Part shown: piece by piece, positions 36,417 to 45,912 of the stretch
How the letters are laid out: the number at the start of each line of letters is the position of its first letter
Position numbering within the stretch: the first letter of the stretch is position 1
NCBI RefSeq assembly: GCF_018987265.1
Contig: NZ_CP076853.1
Span: 3,599,501 to 3,663,500, forward strand
Length of the DNA: 64,000 bases
Source: Rhizobium sp. WYJ-E13
Lineage (GTDB): Bacteria > Pseudomonadota > Alphaproteobacteria > Rhizobiales > Rhizobiaceae
Reading direction: 5' to 3'
Notes under the pieces: model-generated
What the model saw: only the letters and a program-made list of their open reading frames with translations
Databases searched by the model: none
What the model was told of the DNA's origin: nothing
Program-made: the position numbers and the translations under genes

Positions 36417-37616
36417 ATGAATACCTCGTCGAACCTCATCGCTACGGAACAGCGCCTTGGTGCCCATAACTATAAGCCGCTGGATGTGGTGTTGACGCGG
36501 GGGCAAGGTGTTCATGTCTGGGATACGGATGGCAAGCGCTACCTCGATTGCCTCTCGGCCTATTCCGCCGTCAACCAGGGCCATTGCCATCCGAAGATCC
36601 TTGCCGCCATGGTCGAGCAGGCAAGCCGCCTGACGCTCACTTCTCGTGCCTTTCGCAACAACCAACTCGCCTATCTCTACGAGGAACTGGCGGCGCTCAC
36701 CGGCTCCCACAAGATCCTGCCGATGAATTCGGGCGCGGAAGCCGTCGAGACAGCCATCAAGGCGGTTCGCAAGTGGGGTTACGAGGTGAAGGGAGTGCCG
36801 GAAGGCAAGGCGGAGATCATCGTCTGCGCCAACAATTTTCACGGTCGCACGCTGAGCATCATCAGCTTCTCGACCGATCCCGACGCTCGCACCGGCTTCG
36901 GACCCTACACGCCCGGTTTTCGCATTATTCCCTTTGGCGACGCCGAAGCCTTTGCGGCCGCCATCAATGCCAACACCGTTGCAGCACTGATCGAGCCGAT
37001 CCAGGGTGAAGCCGGTGTCATCATTCCACCGACCGGTTATTTCACCCGGGTACGCGGACTCTGCACAGCAAACAACGTCACGCTCATCCTCGATGAGATC
37101 CAGACCGGCCTCGGCCGCACCGGCAAGCTGCTTGCCGAAGAGCATGAAGGCATCGAAGCCGACGTCACGCTGATCGGCAAGGCGCTTTCCGGCGGCTTCT
37201 ACCCGGTCTCCGCCGTGCTTTCGAATTCGGAAGTCCTGGGCGTGCTCAAGCCCGGCCAGCACGGCTCGACCTTCGGCGGCAATCCGCTCGCCTGTGCGGT
37301 TGCCCGCACGGCCCTAAAAGTGTTGACCGAAGAAGGAATGATTGAGAACGCCGAGATGATGGGCGACTATTTCCTCGAAGGTCTGCGCTCCATCCGCTCC
37401 AATATCGTCAAGGACGTGCGCGGCCGCGGCCTTATGCTGGCGGTCGAACTGGAGCCGGAGGCCGGCGGCGCCCGACAATATTGTTACGCCCTGAAGGATC
37501 GCGGTCTGCTCGCCAAGGATACGCACGACCACACGATTCGCTTCGCGCCGCCGCTGGTCATCACCAGGGAACAGGTGGATTGGGCGGTAGAGCAGATCGA
37601 AAAAACCCTCACCTGA
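36417..37616 (+). CDS. rocD: Ornithine aminotransferase
   Basis: This is a 399-aa class III PLP aminotransferase that converts ornithine to glutamate-5-semialdehyde. The PLP-binding Lys is in [16 protein letters not shown]. Other family motifs are [38 protein letters not shown] and [13 protein letters not shown]. It begins 13 bases after arginase. Immediately after its stop codon, with no terminator, the sequence changes to a chemoreceptor fragment, which marks a rearrangement junction. Confidence 0.95.
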   Translation: MNTSSNLIATEQRLGAHNYKPLDVVLTRGQGVHVWDTDGKRYLDCLSAYSAVNQGHCHPKILAAMVEQASRLTLTSRAFRNNQLAYLYEELAALTGSHKILPMNSGAEAVETAIKAVRKWGYEVKGVPEGKAEIIVCANNFHGRTLSIISFSTDPDARTGFGPYTPGFRIIPFGDAEAFAAAINANTVAALIEPIQGEAGVIIPPTGYFTRVRGLCTANNVTLILDEIQTGLGRTGKLLAEEHEGIEADVTLIGKALSGGFYPVSAVLSNSEVLGVLKPGQHGSTFGGNPLACAVARTALKVLTEEGMIENAEMMGDYFLEGLRSIRSNIVKDVRGRGLMLAVELEPEAGGARQYCYALKDRGLLAKDTHDHTIRFAPPLVITREQVDWAVEQIEKTLT

Positions 37617-37621
37617 AGTAA

Positions 37622-37960
37622 AGTAAAACGGCGATCGTCGAATCCCCGCTCGAACAATCGACCGGGCTCGCGGAAATCAACAAGGCCGTCAACATCATGG
37701 ATCAGGGCACGCAGCAGAATGCCACCATGGTGGAAGAGACGACGGCAGCAAGCGCCCGACTTTCGTCCGAGACTGAAAACCTTCGCAATCTCGTCTCACA
37801 GTTTAGATTTGGGCAACACTCTTCCGCTAATGTCGTCGGTAACCCTAACGATGCTTCGCCAAGTGCAAAGTCATCGCGTGGTGTGAAGGCAAAGCTCGTC
37901 CGCGCCAATGGTGGCGCATCCGCTTCTGCCCTGGCTTATGACAGTTGGGAAGAATTCTAA
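37622..37960 (+). pseudogene. C-terminal remnant of a methyl-accepting chemotaxis protein
   Basis: Only about 112 codons of a chemoreceptor remain, from an in-frame stop at 37619 to TAA at 37958-37960. EQSTGLAEINKAVNIMDQGTQQNATMVEE belongs to the signalling and adaptation helices near the receptor tail. It is followed by a flexible linker and a C-terminal DSWEEF, matching the xWxxF pentapeptide that tethers CheR/CheB. The ligand-binding, membrane and most of the signalling domains are absent. ATG at 37697 could still start an 87-aa product. The stop overlaps the cheW ATG (TAATG). Confidence 0.82.
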
Positions 37961-38436
37961 TGGCCACGATCAACTCTACTAGCTTCAGCGGCGACACGCT
38001 CGAAATCATTGCCTTCCGCCTCCACGATCAGGAATTCTGCGTGAAGACCACGACTATCCGCGAAATCCGCGGCTGGGCGCCGTCGACGCCCATCCCGCAC
38101 TCCCCGGCAGACGTCATCGGTGTCATGAACCTGCGCGGTTCGGTCATCCCGATCATCGACCTCGCCTACAAGCTCGGCATGAAGGGCACTGTTGCCAACG
38201 AGCGCAGCGCCATTGTCGTCGCCGAGGTGCACAATATGGTCATCGGCATGCTGGTCGACCGCGTTTCCGACATCCTGACGATTTCTTCCAGCCAGGTGCA
38301 GCCTGTTCCGGAAGTGACGGCGTCCTTCGACCGAGCCTTCTGTGAAGGGATCATCGCTTCCGAAAACGGCATGATCTGTTTCCTGAACCTCGCAAAGATG
38401 TTCAAGGAAAACGAGACGGACGAGCTGGCGGCCTGA
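37960..38436 (+). CDS. cheW: Chemotaxis coupling protein CheW
   Basis: This is a 158-aa CheW-like coupling protein that links chemoreceptors to the CheA kinase. Recognisable segments are IIAFRLHDQEFCVKTTTIREIRGW, the GVMNLRGSVIPIIDL signature, and VGMLVDRVSDILTIS. The ATG at 37960 overlaps the stop codon of the receptor remnant, showing that an mcp-cheW pair once existed here. It is an isolated copy, away from a main che operon, and ends at a strong terminator. Confidence 0.92.
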   Translation: MATINSTSFSGDTLEIIAFRLHDQEFCVKTTTIREIRGWAPSTPIPHSPADVIGVMNLRGSVIPIIDLAYKLGMKGTVANERSAIVVAEVHNMVIGMLVDRVSDILTISSSQVQPVPEVTASFDRAFCEGIIASENGMICFLNLAKMFKENETDELAA

Positions 38437-38463
38437 TCGCCTCACGACACGACACGAACGAGG

Positions 38464-38489
38464 AACCGCCTCCACAAGGGCGGTTTTTT
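38464..38489 (+). terminator. Rho-independent terminator after cheW
   Basis: The stem AACCGCC (38464-38470) pairs with GGCGGTT (38479-38485), an 8-base loop separates them, and a T-run follows. It is 28 bases after the cheW stop. Confidence 0.85.
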
Positions 38490-38576
38490 GTTGTTCAAGC
38501 TCAGGCGGCCCCTGAGCCGGCGTGAACCCAGCTTCGTCGAGCTTTGTAGGATGGTTCCTGCAGTGAATTTACCCTC

Positions 38577-38610
38577 CAAAAACCGGGCGGCAAGCACGCT
38601 TCCGCCCGGT
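38577..38610 (-). terminator. Terminator of the formate-locus transcript (minus strand)
   Basis: On the minus strand, ACCGGGCGG (38602-38610) pairs with CCGCCCGGT (38582-38590) across an 11-base loop and is followed by a T-run. It lies about 49 bases after the end of the OFA transporter gene. Confidence 0.75.
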
Positions 38611-38658
38611 CTCCGATCACTCCAGTCTCTCCACAACTCCCGCGAGGGAGCTTCTTTT

Positions 38659-40317
38659 TTAGCCGAACAATGCCAAGGTCGCCCTCAGCGTCACCCAGAC
38701 GCCCCAGAGCAGCGGAATGCCAACCACCGCCCAGGCAAGCGCCGCCTTAACATCGAGACCGCCTGTACCGATGCCAAACGAACCGGTCGGCCCGGCATTG
38801 GCAGCGGCAGTCTTTGCTTGAAGGGCGGCGACCTCATTGTCTGACATGAACCATTTGTCGGCGAGCGGCCGCACAAACGCATTGGCGATCAGGCCGAGCG
38901 CCAGCATGCAGGCGAGGATATACATCGTGCCCGTATAGAGCGCCGGTCCAGGCGCCACGCCGGCAGCGATCTGCGCTTCACGGATATAGTTGACGACCAC
39001 GGGACCGACGATGCCGGCAGTCGCCCACGCCGTCAGCAGACGGCCGTGAATTGCGCCGACGAACTGCGTGCCGAAGATATCCGCCAGATAAGCGGGGATA
39101 GTCGCGAAGCCGCCACCATACATCGACAGGATGATGCCGAAGGCAAGCACGAAGAGCGCCTTGTTGCCCATATCCGCGAGCGTCGGTGCGGCGGCATAGA
39201 GCACGATTCCCAGGATGAAGAAGGTGTAATAGGTATTCTTGCGGCCGATCTTGTCGGACAGAGAGGCCCAGAAGAACCGTCCGCCGATGTTGAAGAGCGA
39301 CAGCAGACCGGCAAAGCCGGCAGCAATCGTCGCGATCGACGCCTTCTGACCGGCGTCAAGCTGCGCGAAACCGACATCCGGCAAGCCGATCAGCGAACCG
39401 GCGAAGATTTCCTGGAGCATCGGCGAAGCCATGCCGAGAACGCCGATACCCGCCGAGACGTTGAGGCAGAGCACCGCCCAGATGAGCCAGAACTGCTTTG
39501 TCTTGTGCGCGTCCCGCAGGTGAACATGTCTGGTGGTAATCATCGTGCTCTTGGCGGCAGGCGGGGTCCAGCCTTCCGGACGCCAGCCGGCCGGCGGAAT
39601 ACGGTAGCCGAATGCGCCGCCGATCATGAAAACGAAATAGATGGCCGCCATGACGATGAAGGTCTGCCAGACGCCGACGGACGTATCCGTCTTGAAGGTG
39701 TTCATCAGGAGGTTGGCCAGCGGAGCACCGATCATCGCGCCACCGCCGAAACCCATGATCGCCATGCCGGTCGCCATGCCGCGCCGGTCAGGGAACCATT
39801 TGATCAGCGTCGAAACCGGCGAGATATAGCCGAGACCGAGGCCGATGCCGCCGATCACGCCCGCACCAACCCACATCATCCAGAGCTGATGCGTGATGAC
39901 GCCGAAAGCGGCGATGATAATGCCGCCGCACCAGCAGCAGGCCGAGACGACACCCGCCTTGCGCGGGCCGACACGCTCCAGCCAGCCGCCCCAGATGGCG
40001 GCGGACGAACCGAGCAGCACGAAGAACAGCGTATAGATCCAGCCAAGGTCGGCAACGCGCCAATCGCAGCTGGTGGTAAAGAGTGCCGACGCCAGCGTCA
40101 GGTCGGGGCAGACGGTGGATGCCGTAATGCCGAGGGATTTCGACAGCGGCAGCCAGAAGACGCTGAAACCATAGGCCATGCCGATGCAAAGATGGATGGC
40201 GAGCGCCGCCGGCGGCACGAGCCACCGATTGAAGCCTGGCCTTGCGATGATCCTTTCGCGATCCAGCAGGCCCACACCTGCCAGAACATCGCCTGCACTT
40301 GTATCCGCTGCAGTCAT
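38659..40317 (-). CDS. OFA-family MFS transporter (oxalate/formate antiporter type)
   Basis: This is a 552-aa inner-membrane transporter with about twelve helices. It belongs to the OFA subfamily of MFS carriers: HLCIGMAYGFSVFWLPLSKSL near the N terminus, GGIGLGLGYISPVSTLIKWFPDRRGMATGMAIMGFGGGA in the middle, and RFFWASLSDKIGRKNTYYTFF after the central loop. A strong AAGGAGGAG ribosome site precedes the ATG. It is downstream of the fds genes on the same strand, so import or exchange of formate, oxalate or another carboxylate to feed formate dehydrogenase is a reasonable inference. The substrate itself is not shown by the sequence. Confidence 0.87.
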   Translation of the reverse strand: MTAADTSAGDVLAGVGLLDRERIIARPGFNRWLVPPAALAIHLCIGMAYGFSVFWLPLSKSLGITASTVCPDLTLASALFTTSCDWRVADLGWIYTLFFVLLGSSAAIWGGWLERVGPRKAGVVSACCWCGGIIIAAFGVITHQLWMMWVGAGVIGGIGLGLGYISPVSTLIKWFPDRRGMATGMAIMGFGGGAMIGAPLANLLMNTFKTDTSVGVWQTFIVMAAIYFVFMIGGAFGYRIPPAGWRPEGWTPPAAKSTMITTRHVHLRDAHKTKQFWLIWAVLCLNVSAGIGVLGMASPMLQEIFAGSLIGLPDVGFAQLDAGQKASIATIAAGFAGLLSLFNIGGRFFWASLSDKIGRKNTYYTFFILGIVLYAAAPTLADMGNKALFVLAFGIILSMYGGGFATIPAYLADIFGTQFVGAIHGRLLTAWATAGIVGPVVVNYIREAQIAAGVAPGPALYTGTMYILACMLALGLIANAFVRPLADKWFMSDNEVAALQAKTAAANAGPTGSFGIGTGGLDVKAALAWAVVGIPLLWGVWVTLRATLALFG

Positions 40318-40410
40318 GAACGACTCCTCCTTAATTCAGACCTTGCTGTCACAGGTGCATGTGCAGGCGGGTTGATCCCCGTCTCCCCTCTTTCACGCAC
40401 CGATGTTCGT

Positions 40411-40656
40411 TTAACGAAGCGACTGTTCTGCCGGCTCCGGTTTGTGGATCAAGGGAACGGCCTGCAGCACGAGCGCATCTAGGCCGTTGTCCTCCTTCTC
40501 CAGAATTTCGAAGAGTTGCCGCCGCATGCGCGGTTCCCAGAATTTGTTGATATGGGTCGCGACCCCCTGCGCAGCCTCACTCTCGGGCTGGGTCTTGAAG
40601 AAGGTTGCGATCTGGTTTGCCATGTAGACAAGTTTGGTCTTGGTATCATGCGACAT
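40411..40656 (-). CDS. fdsD: Formate dehydrogenase subunit delta
   Basis: This is an 81-aa protein matching the small delta subunit found with NAD-dependent molybdenum formate dehydrogenases: KLVYMANQIATFF, then INKFWEPRMRRQLFEIL and a conserved C-terminal stretch. Its role is in maturation or stability of the complex. The ATG at 40654-40656 (MSHDTK) is chosen over an upstream in-frame start because it gives the standard length. It overlaps fdhD by 11 bases and is the last fds gene before the transporter. Confidence 0.9.
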   Translation of the reverse strand: MSHDTKTKLVYMANQIATFFKTQPESEAAQGVATHINKFWEPRMRRQLFEILEKEDNGLDALVLQAVPLIHKPEPAEQSLR

Positions 40657-41473
40657 CGGCAATGCTTCCGGGCGACAGGCGGTGCGGGTGGGTGAAAATC
40701 TCGAAATCCTCGCCGCGCACGAGGGCGACAAGCGTCATGCCGGCTTCCTCGGCAGTGCGGATGGCAAGTGCCGTCGGCGCGGAAATGGCGATCAGTACGG
40801 GCGCACCAAGGATCGCCGTCTTCTGGACCATTTCGACGGAGAGGCGGCTGGTAACGGCGACGGCGCCTGACGCGCCCATAGTGCCGGCTCTGATGACGGC
40901 TCCGCAGAGCTTGTCGAGTGCATTGTGCCGGCCGACATCCTCACGCACGGCGATCAACCCCTTGCCGGGAACATAGAAGCCAGCCCCATGAACTGCCCGC
41001 GTCTCGCGATGCAGTGGCTGGGAATCGTTGAGCAGTGCGATCGCCTGCACGATATCGGCATGCGACAGCGACAGCCCCGCCTTGGAAACGTCGGGCACCT
41101 TGCGAACTGCCTGCTCGATCGATTCGATACCGCAGAGGCCGCAGCCGACAGGTCCCGCCATGCTGCGTCGACGCCTCCTCAGCGTATCCTCGACATCATC
41201 GAGAAGCGTCACCTGGACATCGATGCCCTTCTCATCCTCGATGAGCTCGATCCCGGCGACCTGGCTGCGGTCGGTGATGATGCCTTCCGTCAGGCTGAAA
41301 CCGACAGCAAAATCCTCGAGATCGGCAGGCGTGCCCATCATGACCGCATGCGAACTGCCGCCATAGGAAAAGGCGATCGGTACCTCCTCGGGCACGATAC
41401 GCTCGCCCCGCGTCATGATGCCGCCCTTCCGGGCGACCTCCGTCACGGCCGTGCGGGTCGACCTTTCCGTCAT
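40646..41473 (-). CDS. fdhD: Formate dehydrogenase sulfurtransferase FdhD
   Basis: This is a 275-aa accessory protein that transfers sulfur from a cysteine desulfurase to the molybdenum cofactor of formate dehydrogenase, a step required for activity. The key redox-active Cys pair is in GPVGCGLCGIESI (CxxC). Other signatures are VGFSLTEGII, HGAGFYVPG and REDVGRHNALDKL. It overlaps both neighbours (fdsA by 1 base, TAATG; fdsD by 11 bases), indicating tight coupling in the operon. Confidence 0.94.
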   Translation of the reverse strand: MTERSTRTAVTEVARKGGIMTRGERIVPEEVPIAFSYGGSSHAVMMGTPADLEDFAVGFSLTEGIITDRSQVAGIELIEDEKGIDVQVTLLDDVEDTLRRRRRSMAGPVGCGLCGIESIEQAVRKVPDVSKAGLSLSHADIVQAIALLNDSQPLHRETRAVHGAGFYVPGKGLIAVREDVGRHNALDKLCGAVIRAGTMGASGAVAVTSRLSVEMVQKTAILGAPVLIAISAPTALAIRTAEEAGMTLVALVRGEDFEIFTHPHRLSPGSIADVA

Positions 41474-44352
41474 TATTCGGCGGCCTCCATCTTGCCGACG
41501 ACACGGCGAGACTGGCGAGCCTGTTCATCATACTCGATCTGCCAGTCGGAGGGCCCGTTGGATGGCGAGACCTGCACCGCCGTCACCTTGTATTCCGGGC
41601 AGTTCGTCGCCCAGTCGGAGAAGTCGGTTGTGATGACGTTTGCCTGCGTATCCGGATGATGGAAGGTTGTATAGACGACGCCGGGCGCCACGCGATCGGT
41701 GATCAACGCGCGAAGCGTCGTATCGCCCGAGCGGCTGCCGAGCTTTACCCAGTCGCCATCGCGGATGCCGCGCTGCTCGGCATCATGCGGGTGGATCTCC
41801 AGCCTGTCTTCGGAATGCCAGACGACATTGTCGGTGCGGCGCGTCTGCGCCCCGACATTGTACTGGCTGAGAATACGCCCGGTCGTGAGAAGCAGCGGGA
41901 AGCGCGGACCGGTGCGCTCGTCGGTCGCCACATATTCCGTACGGATGAACTTGCCCTTGCCGCGTACGAACCCGTCCACATGCATGATCGGCGAGCCGAG
42001 CGGATGCGCCTCGTTGCAGGGCCACTGAACCGAGCCCATCTTTTCGAGATAGTCGTAAGAAACCGAAGCGAAGCTCGGCGTCGTAGCGGCAATCTCGTCC
42101 ATGATTTCGGACGGATGCTCATAATGCCAGTCTAGGCCCATGGCCCGGGCGAGCGTCTGCGTCACTTCCCAATCCGCATAGCCATTGCGCGGCGTCATTA
42201 CCTTGCGCACACGGTTAATGCGGCGCTCGGCATTGGTGAACGTACCGTCCTTTTCCAGGAAGGTGGAACCCGGCAGGAAGACATGGGCATAATTCGCTGT
42301 TTCGTTCAGGAAGAGATCCTGCACGACGACGCATTCCATAGCGGCAAGGCCGGCGGCCACATGCTTGGTATCCGGATCGGACTGCAGAATGTCTTCACCC
42401 TGAATGTAGATCCCCTTGAAGGAACCATCGACGGCAGCATCCAGCATGTTCGGGATGCGCAAACCCGGCTCGTTGTTGATCTTCACGCCCCAGAGCTTTT
42501 CGAAGATATCGCGCGTTGCATCGTCGGAGATATGACGATAGCCCGGAAGTTCGTGTGGGAAGGAGCCCATGTCGCACGAACCCTGCACATTGTTCTGGCC
42601 GCGCAGCGGGTTCACGCCGACACCCGGACGACCGATGTTGCCGGTCGCCATTGCGAGGTTGGCGATCGCCATGACGGTCGTCGAACCCTGACTGTGTTCG
42701 GTCACGCCGAGGCCGTAATAGATGGCGCCGTTCCCGCCGGTCGCATAAAGCCGGGCAGCACCACGCACGTCTTCCGGCTTGACACCGGTGAATTTCTCGA
42801 CGGCTTCAGGGCTATGCTGCGGCTCAGCCACGAAAGCTGCCCAATCTTCGAATTCCGACCAGTCGCAACGCTCGCGGATGAATTTCTCGTCGTACAGGCC
42901 TTCGGTCACGATCACATGCGCCAGCGCCGTCATAACAGCGACATTGGTGCCGGGTTTCAGCGGCAGGTGGAAGGATGCTTCGACATGCGGCGAGCGGACG
43001 ATATCGATGCGGCGCGGATCGATGACAACAAGTTTGGCGCCCTGTCGCAGGCGCTTCTTCAGGCGCGAAGCGAAGACGGGGTGCCCATCGGTCGGATTGG
43101 CGCCGATTATGACGACCACATCGGACTGCTCGACGCTGTCAAAATTCTGCGTGCCGGCAGAGGTCCCGAAAGCCTGGCCGAGACCATAACCTGTCGGCGA
43201 ATGGCAGACGCGGGCGCAGGTATCGACATTATTGTTGCCGAAGCCGGCGCGAACCAGCTTCTGGACAAGATAAGTCTCTTCATTGGTGCAGCGGGACGAT
43301 GTGATACCGCCGATCGCTTCGCGGCCATATTGATACTGGATGCGGCGGAACTCGGAAGCGACATGTGCATAGGCCTCGTCCCACGTGACCTCACGCCAGG
43401 GATCTGTCACTTTTTCACGGATCATCGGATTGAGGATACGGTCCTTGTGCGTCGAGTAGCCGTAGGCGAAGCGGCCTTTGACGCAGGAGTGACCGCGATT
43501 GGCCTGCCCGTCCTTCCACGGCACCATGCGCACCAGTTCCTCGCCGCGCATTTCCGCCTTGAAGGAACAGCCGACGCCGCAATAGGCGCAGGTGGTAACA
43601 ACCGAATGTTCCGGCTGGCCGATGCGGATGACCGATTTTTCCGTCAGCGTCGCGGTCGGACAGGCCTGTACGCAGGCGCCGCAGGATACGCATTCGGAAT
43701 CAACGAAATGCTCATGCATGCCTGGTGAAACGCTCGAACTGAAACCGCGCCCTTCGATCGTCAGCGCAAAGGTGCCCTGCACCTCCTCGCAGGCGCGCAC
43801 ACAGCGGGAGCAGACGATGCACTTCGACGGATCAAAGGTGAAGTACGGATTGGACTCGTCCTTCGGCATCCATTTCAGATTGATCTCATCATTGTTGCGA
43901 GCCTTGACGTGGTTGTCGCCCTCATAGCCGTAACGCACGTCGCGAAGACCAACGGCGCCTGCCATATCCTGTAGTTCGCAGTCACCGTTGGCAGCGCAGG
44001 TCAGACAGTCGAGCGGATGGTCGGAGATATAGAGCTCCATGACGCCGCGGCGGATATTCTTCAGGCGCTCGGTCTGCGTATGGACGACGATGCCGGAGGC
44101 CACCGGCGTGGTGCAGGAGGCAGGCGTTCCGTTGCGTCCGTCGATCTCGATGAGACAGAGGCGGCAGGAACCGAAGGCATCGATCATATCGGTTGCGCAG
44201 AGTTTCGGCACCTCGATGCCGGCCTCCATGGAGGCGCGCATGATCGACGTTCCCTCGGGGACAGTCACCTGCCGGCCGTCGATGGTCAGCGTCACCATCG
44301 TTTCGGATTTCGAGGCCGGCGTTCCGTAATCGATTTCGTGAACAAGAGACAT
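41473..44352 (-). CDS. fdsA: Formate dehydrogenase subunit alpha (Mo-bis-MGD)
   Basis: This is the 959-aa catalytic subunit of a soluble NAD-dependent formate dehydrogenase. The N-terminal part resembles NuoG: a 2Fe-2S domain (FGSCRLCLIEIDG), a His/Cys cluster site (HPLDCLTCAANGDCELQ) and two 4Fe-4S motifs (CIVCSRCVRACEE, CVSCGACVQACPT). A further 4Fe-4S site (CAYCGVGCSFK) leads into the molybdopterin domain, where DTCARVCHSPT supplies the Cys ligand to molybdenum, so this is not a selenocysteine enzyme. The C-terminal MoCo-binding domain is complete. It lies 3 bases after fdsB. Confidence 0.96.
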   Translation of the reverse strand: MSLVHEIDYGTPASKSETMVTLTIDGRQVTVPEGTSIMRASMEAGIEVPKLCATDMIDAFGSCRLCLIEIDGRNGTPASCTTPVASGIVVHTQTERLKNIRRGVMELYISDHPLDCLTCAANGDCELQDMAGAVGLRDVRYGYEGDNHVKARNNDEINLKWMPKDESNPYFTFDPSKCIVCSRCVRACEEVQGTFALTIEGRGFSSSVSPGMHEHFVDSECVSCGACVQACPTATLTEKSVIRIGQPEHSVVTTCAYCGVGCSFKAEMRGEELVRMVPWKDGQANRGHSCVKGRFAYGYSTHKDRILNPMIREKVTDPWREVTWDEAYAHVASEFRRIQYQYGREAIGGITSSRCTNEETYLVQKLVRAGFGNNNVDTCARVCHSPTGYGLGQAFGTSAGTQNFDSVEQSDVVVIIGANPTDGHPVFASRLKKRLRQGAKLVVIDPRRIDIVRSPHVEASFHLPLKPGTNVAVMTALAHVIVTEGLYDEKFIRERCDWSEFEDWAAFVAEPQHSPEAVEKFTGVKPEDVRGAARLYATGGNGAIYYGLGVTEHSQGSTTVMAIANLAMATGNIGRPGVGVNPLRGQNNVQGSCDMGSFPHELPGYRHISDDATRDIFEKLWGVKINNEPGLRIPNMLDAAVDGSFKGIYIQGEDILQSDPDTKHVAAGLAAMECVVVQDLFLNETANYAHVFLPGSTFLEKDGTFTNAERRINRVRKVMTPRNGYADWEVTQTLARAMGLDWHYEHPSEIMDEIAATTPSFASVSYDYLEKMGSVQWPCNEAHPLGSPIMHVDGFVRGKGKFIRTEYVATDERTGPRFPLLLTTGRILSQYNVGAQTRRTDNVVWHSEDRLEIHPHDAEQRGIRDGDWVKLGSRSGDTTLRALITDRVAPGVVYTTFHHPDTQANVITTDFSDWATNCPEYKVTAVQVSPSNGPSDWQIEYDEQARQSRRVVGKMEAAE

Positions 44353-44355
44353 GGT

Positions 44356-45912
44356 CTATTCCGCCGCTTCTGTGAGAGGGACCGGAGCAAAATCTTCGGG
44401 AAAGTGTGTCATGGCGCTCATGACTGGATAGGGAGTGAAGCCGCCGAGCGCGCAGAGCGAACCGAATTTCATCGTATTGCAGAGATCGGCGAGCAGCTCG
44501 CGGTTCTTTTCCGGCTCGATCCCCTTCGCGATCTTGTCGGCCGTTTCGACGCCGCGTGTCGAGCCGATGCGGCAGGGCGTGCACTTGCCGCAGCTTTCCA
44601 CCGCGCAGAACTCCATCGCAAAGCGAGCTTGCTTCAACATATCGGCCGTATCGTCGAAGACGACGAGGCCGGCATGGCCGATCAGCCCGTCCTTGGCAGC
44701 AAAGGCTTCATAGTCGAAAGCTGTATCGAAGAGCGCCCGCGGGAAATAGGCACCAAGCGGGCCGCCCACCTGTACCGCCTTTACCGGCCGGCCGGATGCG
44801 GTGCCGCCGCCGATATCATCGACGATATCGCCGAGCGACAGGCCGAAGGCGGTTTCATAGAGACCGCGATATTTCACATTGCCGGCGATCTGCAGCGGAA
44901 TGGTGCCACGTGACCGGCCCATGCCGAAATCGCGATAGAAGGCGGCACCCTTGTCCATGATCACAGGCACAGAAGCTAGCGAGATCACGTTATTGATGAC
45001 CGTCGGACAGTCAAACAGGCCCTTATGCGCCGGCAGCGGCGGCTTCGCGCGGACGACACCCCGCTTGCCTTCAAGGCTGTTCAGCAGCGCCGTCTCCTCG
45101 CCGCAGACATAGGCGCCTGCACCCGTGCGGATCTCCATGTCGAATGCCTTGCCGGAACCGAGCACCGAGGTGCCGAGAATGCCGGCCCTGCGGGCGACCC
45201 CCACCGCCTCTGTCATCGTGGCGATGGCGTGCGGGTATTCCGAGCGCGTATAGACGAAGCCCTTCGTGGCGTCGGTCGCAAGGCCTGATATCACCATGCC
45301 TTCGATGAGCACGAAGGGATCGCCTTCCATAATCATCCGGTCGGCGAAGGTACCGCTGTCGCCCTCATCTGCATTGCAGACGATATATTTGCGCGAACCC
45401 GCCGCATCGAGCACCGTTTTCCACTTGATGCCGGTCGGAAAGCCGGCACCGCCACGACCGCGAAGGCCGGAATCGGTAACTTCTTTGACGACATCGGCAG
45501 GCTGCATCGACACCGCGCGGCGAAGACCCGCAAGCCCGCCATGGGCTTCATAGTCCTCAAGCGAAAGCGGATCGGTAATGCCGCAGCGGGCAAAGGTGAG
45601 ACGGGTCTGGCCTTTCAGGAACGGGAGGTCCTCGACCTCCCCGAGACAGAGCGCATGCGCGCCGCCGCCTATCAATCCCGCATCGAACAGACCGGCGACA
45701 TCCTTCTCCTTGACCGGCCCATAGCCGATCCGCTTACCGGAGATCTCGACCTCGACCAGCGGTTCCAGCCAGAACATTCCGCGCGAGCCGTTGCGCACGA
45801 TAGTCGCATCGAGGCCGCGGGCAGCGATCTCCTGGGTAATCGCCTTTGCCACCTTTTCGGCCCCGAGCGAGAGCGCTGCGGCATCGCGCGGAACATAAAT
45901 CTTCACAGTCAT
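44356..45912 (-). CDS. fdsB: Formate dehydrogenase subunit beta (NADH-binding flavoprotein)
   Basis: This is a 518-aa NuoF-like subunit that passes electrons from the Fe-S chain to NAD+ through FMN. The N-terminal thioredoxin-like region is followed by GLRGRGGAGFPTGIKWK (NADH/FMN site), CNADEGDSGTFADR and YVCGEETALLNSLEGKRG, and a 4Fe-4S motif ESCGKCTPCRIG near the C terminus. The ATG overlaps the fdsG stop by 4 bases, with a GGAGG site in the fdsG 3' end. All modules needed for an active subunit are present. Confidence 0.95.
   Translation of the reverse strand: MTVKIYVPRDAAALSLGAEKVAKAITQEIAARGLDATIVRNGSRGMFWLEPLVEVEISGKRIGYGPVKEKDVAGLFDAGLIGGGAHALCLGEVEDLPFLKGQTRLTFARCGITDPLSLEDYEAHGGLAGLRRAVSMQPADVVKEVTDSGLRGRGGAGFPTGIKWKTVLDAAGSRKYIVCNADEGDSGTFADRMIMEGDPFVLIEGMVISGLATDATKGFVYTRSEYPHAIATMTEAVGVARRAGILGTSVLGSGKAFDMEIRTGAGAYVCGEETALLNSLEGKRGVVRAKPPLPAHKGLFDCPTVINNVISLASVPVIMDKGAAFYRDFGMGRSRGTIPLQIAGNVKYRGLYETAFGLSLGDIVDDIGGGTASGRPVKAVQVGGPLGAYFPRALFDTAFDYEAFAAKDGLIGHAGLVVFDDTADMLKQARFAMEFCAVESCGKCTPCRIGSTRGVETADKIAKGIEPEKNRELLADLCNTMKFGSLCALGGFTPYPVMSAMTHFPEDFAPVPLTEAAE

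Noticed and set aside
39046..40482. Plus-strand 478-codon frame opposite the OFA transporter
   Set aside because: Its composition is His/Arg/Glu-rich with no fold pattern, whereas the minus strand encodes a complete 12-helix transporter.
42283..43728. Plus-strand 481-codon frame opposite fdsA
   Set aside because: It is antisense to conserved molybdopterin-domain sequence, with no ribosome site or homology.
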